A DNA stretch of 64,000 nt from Allorhodopirellula solitaria (lineage in GTDB: Bacteria; Planctomycetota; Planctomycetia; Pirellulales; Pirellulaceae). The stretch lies in contig NZ_SJPK01000002.1 in assembly GCF_007859855.1 (NCBI RefSeq), positions 124,001 to 188,000 of the forward strand, in the 5' to 3' direction. The translations under genes were made by a program, and so were the position numbers. Below, piece by piece: positions 35,392 to 45,007 of this stretch (the first letter of the stretch is position 1; each line of letters begins with the position of its first letter). The notes below the pieces were generated by a model, which searched no databases, was not told where the DNA came from, and worked only from the letters and a program-made list of their open reading frames with translations.

Positions 35392-36891
35392 CTAATTCGC
35401 ATGCATTGCCCGGTCGCCGATCTCGTCCATTCGGATCAACATCCGCTGGTGCATATCCTCGATCACTTGCCGGAGCACGGGATCATCAGTCTCAATCAGG
35501 TTCTCGTTCTCTTCGGGATCGTTGCGGAGATCATAAAACTCATCTCGCTGATCATTCTGAAAATCACGAATCAGCTTGTACTCGGGCGTGCGTAGACAGC
35601 GCATCGTTGCCTCGGCGTAGTGAATCATGCTGTATTGGCCGAAGTACTCTTCGTTCCAACTATCGGCCGCCTCTCCCTGCAGCAGTGGCATGAGGCTGCG
35701 TCCGCGCAGAGGCAAGTCAACCGGTGCGTCAACGTCCGCCATCGCCAGTAACGTGGGGAAGAGATCGAGATGTGTCGCCGTCTCGTCAATCACTTGTCCC
35801 GACTGGATCTCGCCCGGCCACCGGACGATAGCAGGCACGCGGAGCGATAAATCGTATAGGTTTGGCCGGTACTTATCCGAGATCACTCGCGTGCCACGAT
35901 GAAACTCCCCCGGCGGACGCTTGTTCGTTGCCCAAATCCCGTTGCCCTTATGCACGATCCCATTGTGCCCCATGTTGTAGCCATGATCGGAAGTGAAAAT
36001 CACGACTGTGTTGTCACTCAGGTCGAGCCGGTCGAGTTCAGCGAGCAGGCGTCCCAAATTGCGGTCCACCCCCGATGTGCTGGCGAGGTACTCACGCATG
36101 CTCTTTTTGACCTTGGCAATATTCAACCCCGGATAGCTGGGAACGGCCGGATCCATTTCTGCATAGGGCTGCCAGTCCTCCGGTGCAACGGGAAGCCATT
36201 TTCCGTGGGGGGCACGGGTATGGAAGCTTAATAGAAACGGCTCCTCCCGAGCGGCGGCAGTCTGGAGAAATCCTAAGGCATCGTCGGTGAGCAGATCTGT
36301 GGTCAAGCCGCTGCGTTCTTGCTCGACACCGTCCTTTTCGAGCATCGGATCGGAAGGCGACGTGCCACCGGAGGTGAGCCCCATGAAGTAATCATACCCT
36401 TGATTGGTCGGATGATACTTCTCCTGGCCGGGGAGTGTCCAATCGCCCAAATGCCACTTGCCGACCAACCCGGTGTAGTAGCCCGCGTCATGCAGCAGCT
36501 CGGCAAACGTCACACTGGCTTCGGGATCGAGCGAACTTTGTTCATCGGGGTCAAACAGTTTATGGCCGGGACTGGGAATGAAGTCCTTGATGCCAAACTC
36601 GCTGGCGTACCGCCCAGTCGCAAGTGCAACCCGGGCGGGGCTGCAAACCGGGGTGGCGCAAAGGAAATTGCGAAAACGAGCCCCCTCCCGAGCCAAGCGA
36701 TCCATATTGGGTGTCGCTGGCATCGGCACCGAATCGTGACCACGGTCACCGGCCGCACACCCCATCGCCCAGGGAGCCTGATCGTCAGTGACGACATACA
36801 GGATATTGGGGCGTTCATCGGCCTCGGCAGCGGTCGATAAAATCACACCGCCGAGCAGCATGATGGCGACGTGTAAGTAGAAAGCATTCAT
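35392..36891 (-). CDS. Secreted sulfatase (formylglycine-type)
   Basis: A 499-residue sulfatase from the ATG at 36891 (a TTG at 36897 is also in frame). The signal peptide is MNAFYLHVAIMLLGGVILSTAA. The DERPNILYVVTDDQ motif provides metal-binding Asp residues. The active-site Cys, which an FGE enzyme turns into formylglycine, is in CSPAR at about 83-87 (TPVCSPARVALATGRY). GKWHLGDW and FTSDHGYNMG are also present. It probably cleaves sulfate esters from polysaccharides in the periplasm or outside. No formylglycine-generating enzyme or glycan-uptake gene is adjacent. Planctomycetes carry many such genes. Confidence 0.93.
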   Translation of the reverse strand: MNAFYLHVAIMLLGGVILSTAAEADERPNILYVVTDDQAPWAMGCAAGDRGHDSVPMPATPNMDRLAREGARFRNFLCATPVCSPARVALATGRYASEFGIKDFIPSPGHKLFDPDEQSSLDPEASVTFAELLHDAGYYTGLVGKWHLGDWTLPGQEKYHPTNQGYDYFMGLTSGGTSPSDPMLEKDGVEQERSGLTTDLLTDDALGFLQTAAAREEPFLLSFHTRAPHGKWLPVAPEDWQPYAEMDPAVPSYPGLNIAKVKKSMREYLASTSGVDRNLGRLLAELDRLDLSDNTVVIFTSDHGYNMGHNGIVHKGNGIWATNKRPPGEFHRGTRVISDKYRPNLYDLSLRVPAIVRWPGEIQSGQVIDETATHLDLFPTLLAMADVDAPVDLPLRGRSLMPLLQGEAADSWNEEYFGQYSMIHYAEATMRCLRTPEYKLIRDFQNDQRDEFYDLRNDPEENENLIETDDPVLRQVIEDMHQRMLIRMDEIGDRAMHAN

Positions 36892-37040
36892 AATCAATCA
36901 ACTGCAACAAATTTTCGAGAATGCAGTGGCGCGGACGCCCGCTGCGGTAGTAAACGTCGGCTCAATCGCCAACAGCATAAAGCGTGACGCGTGCTCTGCG
37001 CAAGCGAAAGTGGGAAAGCGAAGTTTGAATGGCACTTCAT

Positions 37041-38528
37041 TCATTCGCCCGATTCTTCTACGCCCTCTTGGCTTTGTCGAATCGCTTCGAGACTGAACAG
37101 TCCCACGGGTTGACCATCGTCAAAGTAACACCAATCCCAAACATCTTCGATCGGGAACTCCACCTGGCTGCCAAGTTTAAGGTCCCCCAAATCGACAGGA
37201 TCATTGGCGAGGTTGCCGTGGACATAGCGCGGTTCCAGTCCGATCACGTCGACCCAGATGTACTCAGTTGAATCGCCCGCAGTGATCCGTGCTTTGACCA
37301 CAAATCCGGAGTCTTCATCGGGACTGGGCGATCCTTCTCTTTGCTCAAAAGCGGCGACGAACTCGGGCCACCGCTCCCGAGCGGTGGCCACGGCGGCTTG
37401 CATCGCTGGATCGTCGTCGGCAATGGGGATCACGGGAGCATCGTCGAACTGCGCCAGCTCTTTATACGCACCTGGCGTCAGCAATTGCTCAGCCACCTCA
37501 TCGGACCAAACATGGATATCCATCGATTCCGGCCGGACGACGGCCAAGGTGTCTTCGTCAGCTAGCGCCACAAGCAACTGAGCCACCTTCCAATACGCTT
37601 CCTGCATGTCAGGGCGTTCCTCGTCCGGGGTGAGCATATCGACGGCTAACCAGGCGTGGTGATCCTCTACTGCTTTTCGCAGTCGTAGCTCCCCGATCGC
37701 ATCGACGACCTCTGCTTTGTCCTCCCAGTATTCGGTATCCATGTTGTGAACCAGATACATACCCGCCGGGGACTTGATGACGAACAATGGGCTTTCACCA
37801 ACCACAAACCCATCACCGGTTGGCGTTCCCTCGTCGTCGGCCTCCTCGGATTCACCCTCGTTTCCCTCCGCATCAGAGGTACTGGAGTAATCACCTCCCC
37901 AGGAAGCTTCCACAAGCTTGGTCACGATAAAGTCTTCCAGGTACTTTTGCTTTCGCTGCAAGAGCACGAGCGAGATCATCGGTCGATCGCCATCAGCCTC
38001 GTCGCCAGCAGCGCCGCTGGCACTCGAGTCTTTGGCACGATCGCCCGCGTTGGGCGAATTCAGTTGCATACTCCTGTTCAATGGCTGATTGAACATTTCA
38101 GCATCATCGAGCTGCCTGAGCCCTTGAAAACACTCGTAGCAAAGCTGAGCGAAGGCGATGCAGTAAATCAGGTAGCGCCAGTGAAAATCGCCCACCATGC
38201 GGACGGTATGCAGTACGGTCATCGCTCCAAAGGCGAACACACCCACCCACAAACCAGCTCGCGATTCCTGCCAAATTAGGATCCCAATCAGCAGGAAGAC
38301 ACTACCAAAGACCACAATCGTCGGGTTGGGCCAGTTCATCAGCCCTACCGCAAGCAGCAGCCCTCCGATTACTGCGGCCCAGATGCTGGTCCAAGCCAGT
38401 CCAAACCGAGGTTTTTGTAGTAGAGGCTTCAATGATCCAACCTTCTTGAGAACTGGCCCTGTTTCGTTCGCCAGAGCCACCTGGACAGACAGACGAATAG
38501 CGAGAAAAACGCTACGCGAATTGTACAC
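37041..38528 (-). CDS. Membrane protein with C-terminal DUF2314-like domain
   Basis: A 495-residue protein. Residues about 45-135 hold three to four hydrophobic segments (IWAAVIGGLLLAVGLMNW, IVVFGSVFLLIGILIW, AGLWVGVFAFGAMTVLHTVRM). A long acidic, Ser-rich linker (EGNEGESEEADDEGTPTGD) and a soluble middle follow. The last 75 residues (FVVKARITAGDSTEYIWVDVIGL..., GSQVEFPIEDVWDWCYF, GLFSLEAI) match DUF2314 (YegJ-like), a small domain of unknown function. The start might be a later Met. It lies 57 bases downstream of the DUF58 gene on the other side, but on the same strand. Function unknown. Confidence 0.75.
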   Translation of the reverse strand: MYNSRSVFLAIRLSVQVALANETGPVLKKVGSLKPLLQKPRFGLAWTSIWAAVIGGLLLAVGLMNWPNPTIVVFGSVFLLIGILIWQESRAGLWVGVFAFGAMTVLHTVRMVGDFHWRYLIYCIAFAQLCYECFQGLRQLDDAEMFNQPLNRSMQLNSPNAGDRAKDSSASGAAGDEADGDRPMISLVLLQRKQKYLEDFIVTKLVEASWGGDYSSTSDAEGNEGESEEADDEGTPTGDGFVVGESPLFVIKSPAGMYLVHNMDTEYWEDKAEVVDAIGELRLRKAVEDHHAWLAVDMLTPDEERPDMQEAYWKVAQLLVALADEDTLAVVRPESMDIHVWSDEVAEQLLTPGAYKELAQFDDAPVIPIADDDPAMQAAVATARERWPEFVAAFEQREGSPSPDEDSGFVVKARITAGDSTEYIWVDVIGLEPRYVHGNLANDPVDLGDLKLGSQVEFPIEDVWDWCYFDDGQPVGLFSLEAIRQSQEGVEESGE

Positions 38529-38585
38529 CAGCAGACAGGCGATCGTGACACGCAGTTGGGGTTGCCAAGATCGAAACCGCCCTGC

Positions 38586-39473
38586 TTAAAACCGAGCCTG
38601 TCGCTGTTGCAAGTACTCAGTGAGGGCTTTGTCAAAGGGCATACTCGTGTCCAACGGGACATAGTCGATCCGCAGCTTGCTACAGCCCTCCCGGTACGTT
38701 TCACGGAAGCTCTCGAGACCGCTGAGGTATTCCTCACGGAAGCCGGTGGCATCGACGGTCACCACTTCGCCGGTTTCCGGGTCCTCGAACTCGACGGGAC
38801 CTTCGTATGGGAAATGCACTTCGGCTTCGTCCATGACATGGAAGACGATCACATCATGCCCACTGTGCCGGATCTTTCCCAAGGCCGATAACACTTCGGC
38901 CGGATCACCGAGCAGGTCGGAGAACAACATCACGAGACTATGCTGCCGCAACATCGCGGCTACCTGCACGAGGCTGGCCGAAAGATCCGTGGTGCCGTCG
39001 GGCGTCATCGCGGACAGAGCAGCCATCACATCAGCGAGATGCCCCCGGCGACTGCGGGCCGGTAGCACGGCTCGCAATTTATCGCGAAAGGTCAGCAAGC
39101 CCACTGGGTCCTTCTGCATCGTCATCAGGTAGGTCAGCGAGGCGGCCAAGCAAGTCGCGTATTCAAACTTCGTCATCGATTGACGTTCGCTGAATCCCAT
39201 CGACTTCGAAAGATCCATGACGAGATAGCCCGTCAGGTTCGTTTCGGCCTCAAACCGCTTGATGTAGTGCTTGTCCGTCTTCGCATAGACCAACCAATCG
39301 ATGAGCTTGGGATCGTCGCCGCGATTGTACCGCCGGTGCTCACTAAACTGAACGGAAAAACCTTGCAGCGGGCTCGTGTGCAACCCCTGGAGAAACCCGC
39401 GCACGACCATCCTCGCCCGCAAATCGAGCCGTTTGATGTTCTGCAGCGCTTCGGGAGAGAGAGTTTTAGACAT
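38586..39473 (-). CDS. DUF58 (von Willebrand A-like) protein
   Basis: A 295-residue cytoplasmic protein from the ATG at 39473; the frame extends to 39611 through dispersed repeats, which is not coding. It belongs to the DUF58 family, which works with MoxR-type AAA+ ATPases, often in maturation of other proteins. Landmarks: FSVQFSEHRRYNRGDDPKLIDWLVYAKTD near 45-75 and a vWA-like metal site VMDLSKSMG near 90. SLVMLFSDLLGD lies later. Usually a moxR gene sits next to it; none is found here, the neighbours being a DUF2314 membrane protein and a LolD-like ATPase. The unusual neighbourhood suggests relocation or loss of partners. Confidence 0.87.
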   Translation of the reverse strand: MSKTLSPEALQNIKRLDLRARMVVRGFLQGLHTSPLQGFSVQFSEHRRYNRGDDPKLIDWLVYAKTDKHYIKRFEAETNLTGYLVMDLSKSMGFSERQSMTKFEYATCLAASLTYLMTMQKDPVGLLTFRDKLRAVLPARSRRGHLADVMAALSAMTPDGTTDLSASLVQVAAMLRQHSLVMLFSDLLGDPAEVLSALGKIRHSGHDVIVFHVMDEAEVHFPYEGPVEFEDPETGEVVTVDATGFREEYLSGLESFRETYREGCSKLRIDYVPLDTSMPFDKALTEYLQQRQARF

Positions 39474-39506
39474 AAGCGTGAGTAAGAGCAAATTGCTTGA
39501 AGCATG

Positions 39507-39785
39507 AGCCGCCAAAACGCTTCGCGTTTGACATGTTAAAGTCATTGTAGCCAGACGGCTCCGCCCGTCTGAGCTGAACCTACTGCATGAGCCGGCAGAC
39601 GCTAGCCCCAATTACCAAAACGCTTCCCGTTTAACGTGCCAAAGTCAATGTAGCCAGACGGCTCCGCCCGTCTGAGCTGAACCTACTGCATGAGCCGGCA
39701 GACGCTAGCCCCAGTTACCAAAACGCTTCCCGTTTAACGTGCCAAAGTCATTGTAGCCAGACGGCTCCGCCCGTCTGTGCTGAAC
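39507..39785. repeat. 103-bp tandem repeat carrying the AGACGGCTCCGCCCGTCT palindrome
   Basis: Nearly three units with an exact period of 103 bases; the TGTAGCCAGACGG mark starts at 39546, 39649 and 39752. Units 2 and 3 are almost identical (GGCAGACGCTAGCCCCA...AAAACGCTTCCCGTTTAACGTGCC); unit 1 is shorter and more diverged. Each has an AGACGG/CCGTCT palindrome identical to the core of the 36-bp-spaced set at 12.9 kb but inverted. It fills the space between the DUF58 gene and the ATPase gene. Confidence 0.85.
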
Positions 39786-39819
39786 CGCGTCCACCCCAGC
39801 GGCCTCGAAAAATCGACAA

Positions 39820-40497
39820 TCACACAGCTGCACGTTCGACGAGCTGCCCTTCGACGAGTTCAAATTGACTTTGCATCGCCTCAGCGAGCGACTCCGAATG
39901 GGTGACCGCGACCAACACCGCATTCTCATCGGCTTGCAATCGCAACAGGACCTCGGTGATCCCCGCAGCTGTTTTCGCGTCGAGATTCCCCGTCGGTTCG
40001 TCGGCGAGAATCAGCGTCGGACGCATTAGCAGCGATCGCGCGATCGCCACCCGCTCACGCTCCCCGCCGGACAACTCTCCCGGCAAGTGGGTACTGCGAT
40101 CCTTCAGCCCAACTGCCTCGATCAGCGTCTCGGCTCGTTCTAGATGTGCGTCCGTGGCTGTCCCGACGGCTAAGGCAGGGATCAATACGTTTTCCACCAC
40201 CGACAATTGCGGCAGCAGATGATGGTCTTGAAAAACAAATCCGATCGTTTGATTGCGAAACACCGCGCGTTGCTTTTCATCCATCGCAAACGGATCGGTA
40301 TCGTTGATCTGAACACTGCCGCTATCGGGCGAATCCAGCGTGCCGAGAATCTGCAGCAAGGTAGTCTTGCCACTACCACTCGGCCCGACGATCGCCGCCG
40401 ACTGGCCCGGTTGCAACGTAAGCGACAGACCGTCGAGAACTCGCAGAGGTTGCCCGCCGCTCTGATAGGTTTTGCTCAGATCTTGGACTTCTAGCAT
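39820..40497 (-). CDS. ABC transporter ATP-binding protein of the LolD/MacB type
   Basis: A 225-residue ATPase with Walker A GPSGSGKTT (38-46), signature LSGGE at 142-146, Walker B LILADEPTGNLD (about 162-173) and a switch His in VAVTHSESLAE. This matches the LolD/MacB/FtsE subfamily, which powers extraction of lipoproteins or membrane-to-periplasm transfer rather than bulk transport. The permease that would pair with it is not next to the gene: upstream is 600 bases of repeats and downstream is the 103-bp tandem repeat. It may act with a permease encoded elsewhere. Confidence 0.9.
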   Translation of the reverse strand: MLEVQDLSKTYQSGGQPLRVLDGLSLTLQPGQSAAIVGPSGSGKTTLLQILGTLDSPDSGSVQINDTDPFAMDEKQRAVFRNQTIGFVFQDHHLLPQLSVVENVLIPALAVGTATDAHLERAETLIEAVGLKDRSTHLPGELSGGERERVAIARSLLMRPTLILADEPTGNLDAKTAAGITEVLLRLQADENAVLVAVTHSESLAEAMQSQFELVEGQLVERAAV

Positions 40498-41110
40498 GGC
40501 TTGTTTCTCGGGGGATCGTAGTCAGCGTCGCGACACGCTGTCAGTTGCTCACAAAATCGGATTCCATGCCAGCTTGCCCGACGCCGGCGCCGACAGACAT
40601 GAAATGACGAATCGGTAATGATACGCCGAAAAAGGTAAATCACCAAACGAGGCGACGAGCTGCTAATCACCCACAAATGTTCCTACGCCGAAGGCGTTGA
40701 AGAGAATAGCCGGTGGTTTGAGCGGAGCGAACACCACCGGAAACGTCATTGCATGTCGGCATGGTCTCGCCAGCAATGATGCAAAGTCCCGACAGGGACG
40801 GCAGCCCAATGCCGGTGACGCCAGTCACCGGTCCAGCCTGCAACCTCTGCTCCAGCCCCGGCAGGGGCGTCAGCAGAGACCAGTTAACGCGCCCGTCTGC
40901 GCCGCTGTCGTCCCTTTCGGGACTTTGCCTCGTGGTTCCCGTTTTTCCGGGGACTTTCGTCCCCGGCAGAGAGCTTACGTCCCTTGCGGGACTCGGGACA
41001 TCCGGCACGGTCCTGAGGAACTGACAATAAATCATCAGCAATAGAATCGGCGTCCCTTGGAAAACTTGTCTAACAGGAACCCCCGTTTTGTGACTAGAAA
41101 AATGGGGCGT
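40498..41110. repeat. Repeat-dense intergenic region with hairpin cluster and dispersed repeats
   Basis: 613 bases without a gene. It starts with a degenerate GCCAGCTTGCCCGACGC stretch related to the composite element. At 40683-40745 lies copy 3 of the ATAGCCGGTGGT repeat. From 40786 to 40993 there are several short palindromes: GTCCC-GACA-GGGAC (40786-40799), CCGGTGACGCCAGTCACCGG (40812-40831), GTCCC-TTTC-GGGAC (40910-40923), GGGGAC-TTTC-GTCCCC (40949-40964) and GTCCC-TTGC-GGGAC (about 40980). Between 41057 and 41115 is a remnant of composite element ends (TTGTCTAACAGGAACCCCCG). Confidence 0.8.
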
Positions 41111-42649
41111 TCACCCCGCTGCCTCCTCGATGAAATCGGTTGACATGCCGAGGTCTTGTAGCAGCAGACGCGAACTGATTCGGCTGGATTCGTAGATCAC
41201 CGGCAATCCGCTACCGGGGTGCGTCCCGCCGCCTACCAAGTACACTCCGTCGAGCTCGTCGAATCGGTTCTGCGGACGCTGATGCAGCATCTGGCCCAGG
41301 TTATGTGCCAGGTTGAAGGTGGCGCCGCGGTGAATGGCGTAGTCGCTGACCCAATCGTCGGGGGTGATGCGGTGCTCGACGCGAATACGGTCGCGAATGT
41401 CATCCAGCCCCATGGCGGCGAGCTGGTCGAGTGCCTTTTCACGAAATCCATCAGCCTGGGTCGACCAATCAATGTTCTCGGTTTGGTGCGAGACGGGGAC
41501 CAATACATACAAAGTCGAGCATCCCTCGGGCGCCAAACTGGGATCGGTCACACACGCGTTCTGCAAATAGATCGAAGGATCCTCGCTGAGCACATGATCC
41601 AGCTCAATCTCGCGGAGATTGCGGTCGTAGGTTTCGCTGATGTGAATGTTGTGGTGCGGAAGATCGTCGTATCGGCCTTCGATACCGAGATACAGCATGA
41701 ACGTGCTGCAGGAGAATTTCTTTTTCTCGATCTTCTCATCCGTCCACCGCCGACGCAGCTCATTGGGGACGGTCTTGGTCATCCAATCAGCGAAATCAGC
41801 GTTGACGACGAAGGCATCGGCTTCGTAGCGGTTCTCCCCGCAGCGCAGGGCCGTCACACGTTTCCCCTCCAACTCGATCGACTCGACGGGCTCATTCAAG
41901 CGAATATCGACACCCATCTGACGAGCGATTTCAGCCATCCGCTCGCTCACGCGGGCGCAGCCACCGATCGGATGCCAGACGCCGTATTCGTATTCGAGAA
42001 ACGAAAGAATGCTGAAGAGGCTCGGGCAATTGAAGGGCGACATTCCTAGATACTTCGCCTGAAACGCAAAGGCGACGACCAAGCGAGGATCGCTGAAGTA
42101 TCGCCCGAGTTCCTTGCCGAGACTGCGCAGCGGGTGCAGCTTAGACGCCGCCGCGAGTAGCGAAGGACGCAACAAATCCAGTGGAGAGCTGAACGGGGAT
42201 TCGAGGATCGGCCGGAACTTGGCGAGTTTGACTCGATTGTCATCCATGTAGCGTTGCAGTTGCCCGACATCACGCGGAGCAAACTCCGCGATCTGGCGAT
42301 CCATTTCAGCCATGTCGGCGGTGCAGTCGAGCACGCCACCGGCGGGACCGCCAAAGGTCAACCGGTACTGGGGTTCGAGGCGTTTCATCGGCACCTCCTC
42401 CATCAGATCCCGCCCAGTCGACTGGAAAATCTCCGCGAGCACGCGGGGATACAGAAAGAACGTGGGGCCACAATCGAAGCGAAATCCGTCGATCTCGATG
42501 GCCGACGTCCGTCCGCCCACACGATCACGCCGCTCGAGCACCGTCACGTCGCAACCGGCTTGAGCGAGCTGCATGGCAGCGGCCAGCCCGCCAGGCCCCG
42601 CACCAACAATGACGACTTTCCTCGGGGGCACGGATTCTGTACTTGGCAT
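41111..42649 (-). CDS. Phytoene-desaturase/CrtI-family carotenoid oxidoreductase
   Basis: A 512-residue FAD enzyme of the CrtI/CrtN family. The dinucleotide-binding motif is [21 protein letters not shown] (about 12-32), followed by [13 protein letters not shown]. The C-terminal family signature is [30 protein letters not shown]. The enzyme should desaturate or isomerise a carotenoid or diapocarotenoid precursor, probably at the membrane; pink planctomycetes make such pigments. Whether it acts on phytoene (C40), dehydrosqualene (C30) or hydroxysqualene cannot be told from sequence. Other carotenoid genes are not adjacent. The next gene upstream is the S46 peptidase on the same strand, at a 186-base gap. 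Confidence 0.9.
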   Translation of the reverse strand: MPSTESVPPRKVVIVGAGPGGLAAAMQLAQAGCDVTVLERRDRVGGRTSAIEIDGFRFDCGPTFFLYPRVLAEIFQSTGRDLMEEVPMKRLEPQYRLTFGGPAGGVLDCTADMAEMDRQIAEFAPRDVGQLQRYMDDNRVKLAKFRPILESPFSSPLDLLRPSLLAAASKLHPLRSLGKELGRYFSDPRLVVAFAFQAKYLGMSPFNCPSLFSILSFLEYEYGVWHPIGGCARVSERMAEIARQMGVDIRLNEPVESIELEGKRVTALRCGENRYEADAFVVNADFADWMTKTVPNELRRRWTDEKIEKKKFSCSTFMLYLGIEGRYDDLPHHNIHISETYDRNLREIELDHVLSEDPSIYLQNACVTDPSLAPEGCSTLYVLVPVSHQTENIDWSTQADGFREKALDQLAAMGLDDIRDRIRVEHRITPDDWVSDYAIHRGATFNLAHNLGQMLHQRPQNRFDELDGVYLVGGGTHPGSGLPVIYESSRISSRLLLQDLGMSTDFIEEAAG

Positions 42650-42835
42650 CGATTCCCATCTCAGGCCATTTCGGAGGCCCAGTATTGCTTAACCAGCTAT
42701 CGAATTTCTCATGTCGACCCGGCGAGCATTTCTCAGGCCGCAAGAAAACTGCGAGGATTATTGCCGTGCGTTCGCTTCAGCGACACCCCATATTCTGGAC
42801 CGCCTCAACGCTGCCACTCCAATCCCGGAAGAACG

Positions 42836-44914
42836 CTACCGGCCCAGCTGATCAGCGAGATCCTTGGCATTGTAAATCGCCCGCAGGGCTTCCTGGATAC
42901 CGACTCCCGAAACACTCACAGCCCGGGCCTGCTGATCGGTGTAGAGATAATCGCTGGTGAGACTTTGGATGTTGCCGTCGAAAATCAATCCGACCAATGC
43001 CCCATCACGATTGACGACCGGCGAGCCGCTGTTGCCGCCGATGATGTCTGCCGTGCAGACGAAGTTGAGTTGGGTCGAGAGATCGATCTTGTTTTCCTCT
43101 TTCGCCTCCATCCAGCTGGCCGGTAGATCAAAATCCTCTTGCCCGGCATGCTCGGCCGCGTGCTGGAACGCGCCCGCAAAATCGGTGGTCGGCTCGATAT
43201 CCGAACCGTTTTCGCGGTACCCTTTGACAGCGCCGAAGGCCAGCCTCAAGGTGAACGTGGCGTCGGGGTATCCCGTTGTCCCTTCCACCGCCGTTGTCAC
43301 GCGGGCAACCTCTGCATAGGCCTGCTTCTCGCGTTCGCTGAGTTGATCGTCGATCGAACGCAAGCGTCGGTATTCCGGCTCGATGATCCGCGCCAGCTTG
43401 ATGGCGGGATCGTCGCTGCTGAGCACGGCATCCAACCCGCCTTCGATCAGTTCCCGACGCGTCTCGGAATCGTCCAGGCGGGTGCCGTCAATGATTTCAG
43501 CGGCGACTTCATGTGGCGAACGGCCGGCCAAAATTTCGACCACGAGTGGATCGCTCATTCCTCGGTGTTCGAGTAACAATGCAATCTCGTCTGCCAACTT
43601 CACACGCTGCACATCGTCGTAAAGCGGTGCGGTACTCGTCAAACGCGTCAGCAACGAATCGCGGCCGGCGTCGGAGTACTCCGCCAACCGATCGGCATTA
43701 GGCTTTTGATCCTCTTGGGCGAGCAGCAGAATGGACAATGCGTATTGAAACACGTCACTGCGGAGTGAAACCGATCTCGGCAACTGCTCCGCCTTTTCGC
43801 TCTGTATTTCCGCGATCTCATCCCATGCCTTCACCAGTGGTTTGAGGTCCGGATTGGCTGATGCCTCGGCCGTCAGGCGATCCTGTTGTTCACGCCGTCC
43901 TGCGATCGTTTGCGGATCCTGGAGCCCCGCCAGCATCCCCGTGTAGGCTTTGCGAGCGTTTTGAAGACCAAACAACTCGTCTCGCCCTCGCCGTGCCGCC
44001 TCTTCACTTTCGAGCCGGTATTGCTGAAAGAGAATTTCTTTGCGTCGCAAGAAATCCAACACGAAGGGCAAGCGGTGATCGCGTAAGTACTCGAGTGCCT
44101 CGACGGTGAAAATTCGTTGTGTGCGGCCCGGGTGTCCACTGACGAAAACCAAATCGCCGGCAGCGACCGGGGTCGGACTCCAACGCAAGAAATGATCGAT
44201 CTTGGCAGGCTCACCGTCTTCGTAGACCCGCATCAAAGTGGCGTCCAAGTTGTAGCGGGGGTACTCGAAATTATCCGCGTCACCGCCGAAGAAGGCCGCC
44301 GCGGTTTCCGGTGCCCAAACTAAGCGCACATCGGTGTACTTTTTATAGCGATAGAGGTGATAGCGGGCTCCGCCAAACAACGTCACCACATCACTGCGGA
44401 GTCCTGTGGCATCGAACGATTGACTTTCAATCGCATTGAACTCCGCCTGACGCTGCTTCGCGGCCGCCTCAGCGTCATCGGGGGTCGTCACGGCCTTCTC
44501 GACACGCTCGGTGACGTCAACGATCTCGATCAAAACGTTGAGCTCGAGATCGGGCGCCTTGATCTCATCATCGATCGACTCCGCAAGAAACCCATCCTCG
44601 ATCAGGTTCTGCTCCTTGGAACTGATCTTCTGCAACGTGTCACTGGCCACGTGATGATTGGTCAATACCAATCCGTTGGAGGAGACGAACGAGCCCGATC
44701 CACCTGAATTGAATCGCACCGAGGAGAGCTGCAGGTCATGAGCCCATTGCTGGGACGGTTCGAAGTCGTAGCGTTCCTTGAGCACCTCCCGCGGCAAGTC
44801 GTTGAACAGGTACATGCCTTCATCGCCTCGGACGTGGGAGACGGATGAGTTGAGAAAGGTAGGTGCCATCACTGTAAACGCCAGGGACAGGGTTGCGAAC
44901 AAGCGGCTGCGCAT
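42836..44914 (-). CDS. S46-family dipeptidyl-peptidase (DPP7/DPP11-like), secreted
   Basis: About 692 residues from the Met at 44914; the longer frame from 44968 adds a non-signal prefix. The signal peptide is MRSRLFATLSLAFTVMAP. S46 peptidases are chymotrypsin-fold serine exopeptidases that remove dipeptides in the periplasm. The catalytic His is in GLVLTNHHVASD, the Asp region is DVRLVWAPETAAAFFGGDADNFEYPRYNLD, and the catalytic Ser is in GGNSGSPVVNRDGALVGLIFDG (about 628). The ARAVSVSGVGIQEALRAIY end is family-typical. Domain length matches Porphyromonas and Pseudoxanthomonas enzymes (about 700). Specificity (hydrophobic versus acidic) is unresolved. Planctomycetes may use such enzymes for external peptide uptake. 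Confidence 0.92.
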   Translation of the reverse strand: MRSRLFATLSLAFTVMAPTFLNSSVSHVRGDEGMYLFNDLPREVLKERYDFEPSQQWAHDLQLSSVRFNSGGSGSFVSSNGLVLTNHHVASDTLQKISSKEQNLIEDGFLAESIDDEIKAPDLELNVLIEIVDVTERVEKAVTTPDDAEAAAKQRQAEFNAIESQSFDATGLRSDVVTLFGGARYHLYRYKKYTDVRLVWAPETAAAFFGGDADNFEYPRYNLDATLMRVYEDGEPAKIDHFLRWSPTPVAAGDLVFVSGHPGRTQRIFTVEALEYLRDHRLPFVLDFLRRKEILFQQYRLESEEAARRGRDELFGLQNARKAYTGMLAGLQDPQTIAGRREQQDRLTAEASANPDLKPLVKAWDEIAEIQSEKAEQLPRSVSLRSDVFQYALSILLLAQEDQKPNADRLAEYSDAGRDSLLTRLTSTAPLYDDVQRVKLADEIALLLEHRGMSDPLVVEILAGRSPHEVAAEIIDGTRLDDSETRRELIEGGLDAVLSSDDPAIKLARIIEPEYRRLRSIDDQLSEREKQAYAEVARVTTAVEGTTGYPDATFTLRLAFGAVKGYRENGSDIEPTTDFAGAFQHAAEHAGQEDFDLPASWMEAKEENKIDLSTQLNFVCTADIIGGNSGSPVVNRDGALVGLIFDGNIQSLTSDYLYTDQQARAVSVSGVGIQEALRAIYNAKDLADQLGR

Positions 44915-45007
44915 TTCGAACGACTCACTCTTTGGGATCAAGACATCATCATCAAACCAACGTCCCAAAATACCGCTTCGTTCTCGACCTTGAACAGCCC
45001 CAAGAAG

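Noticed and set aside
39474-39611. N-terminal extension of the DUF58 protein
   Set aside because: The extension is translated from the 103-bp tandem repeat; family similarity begins at the Met at 39473.
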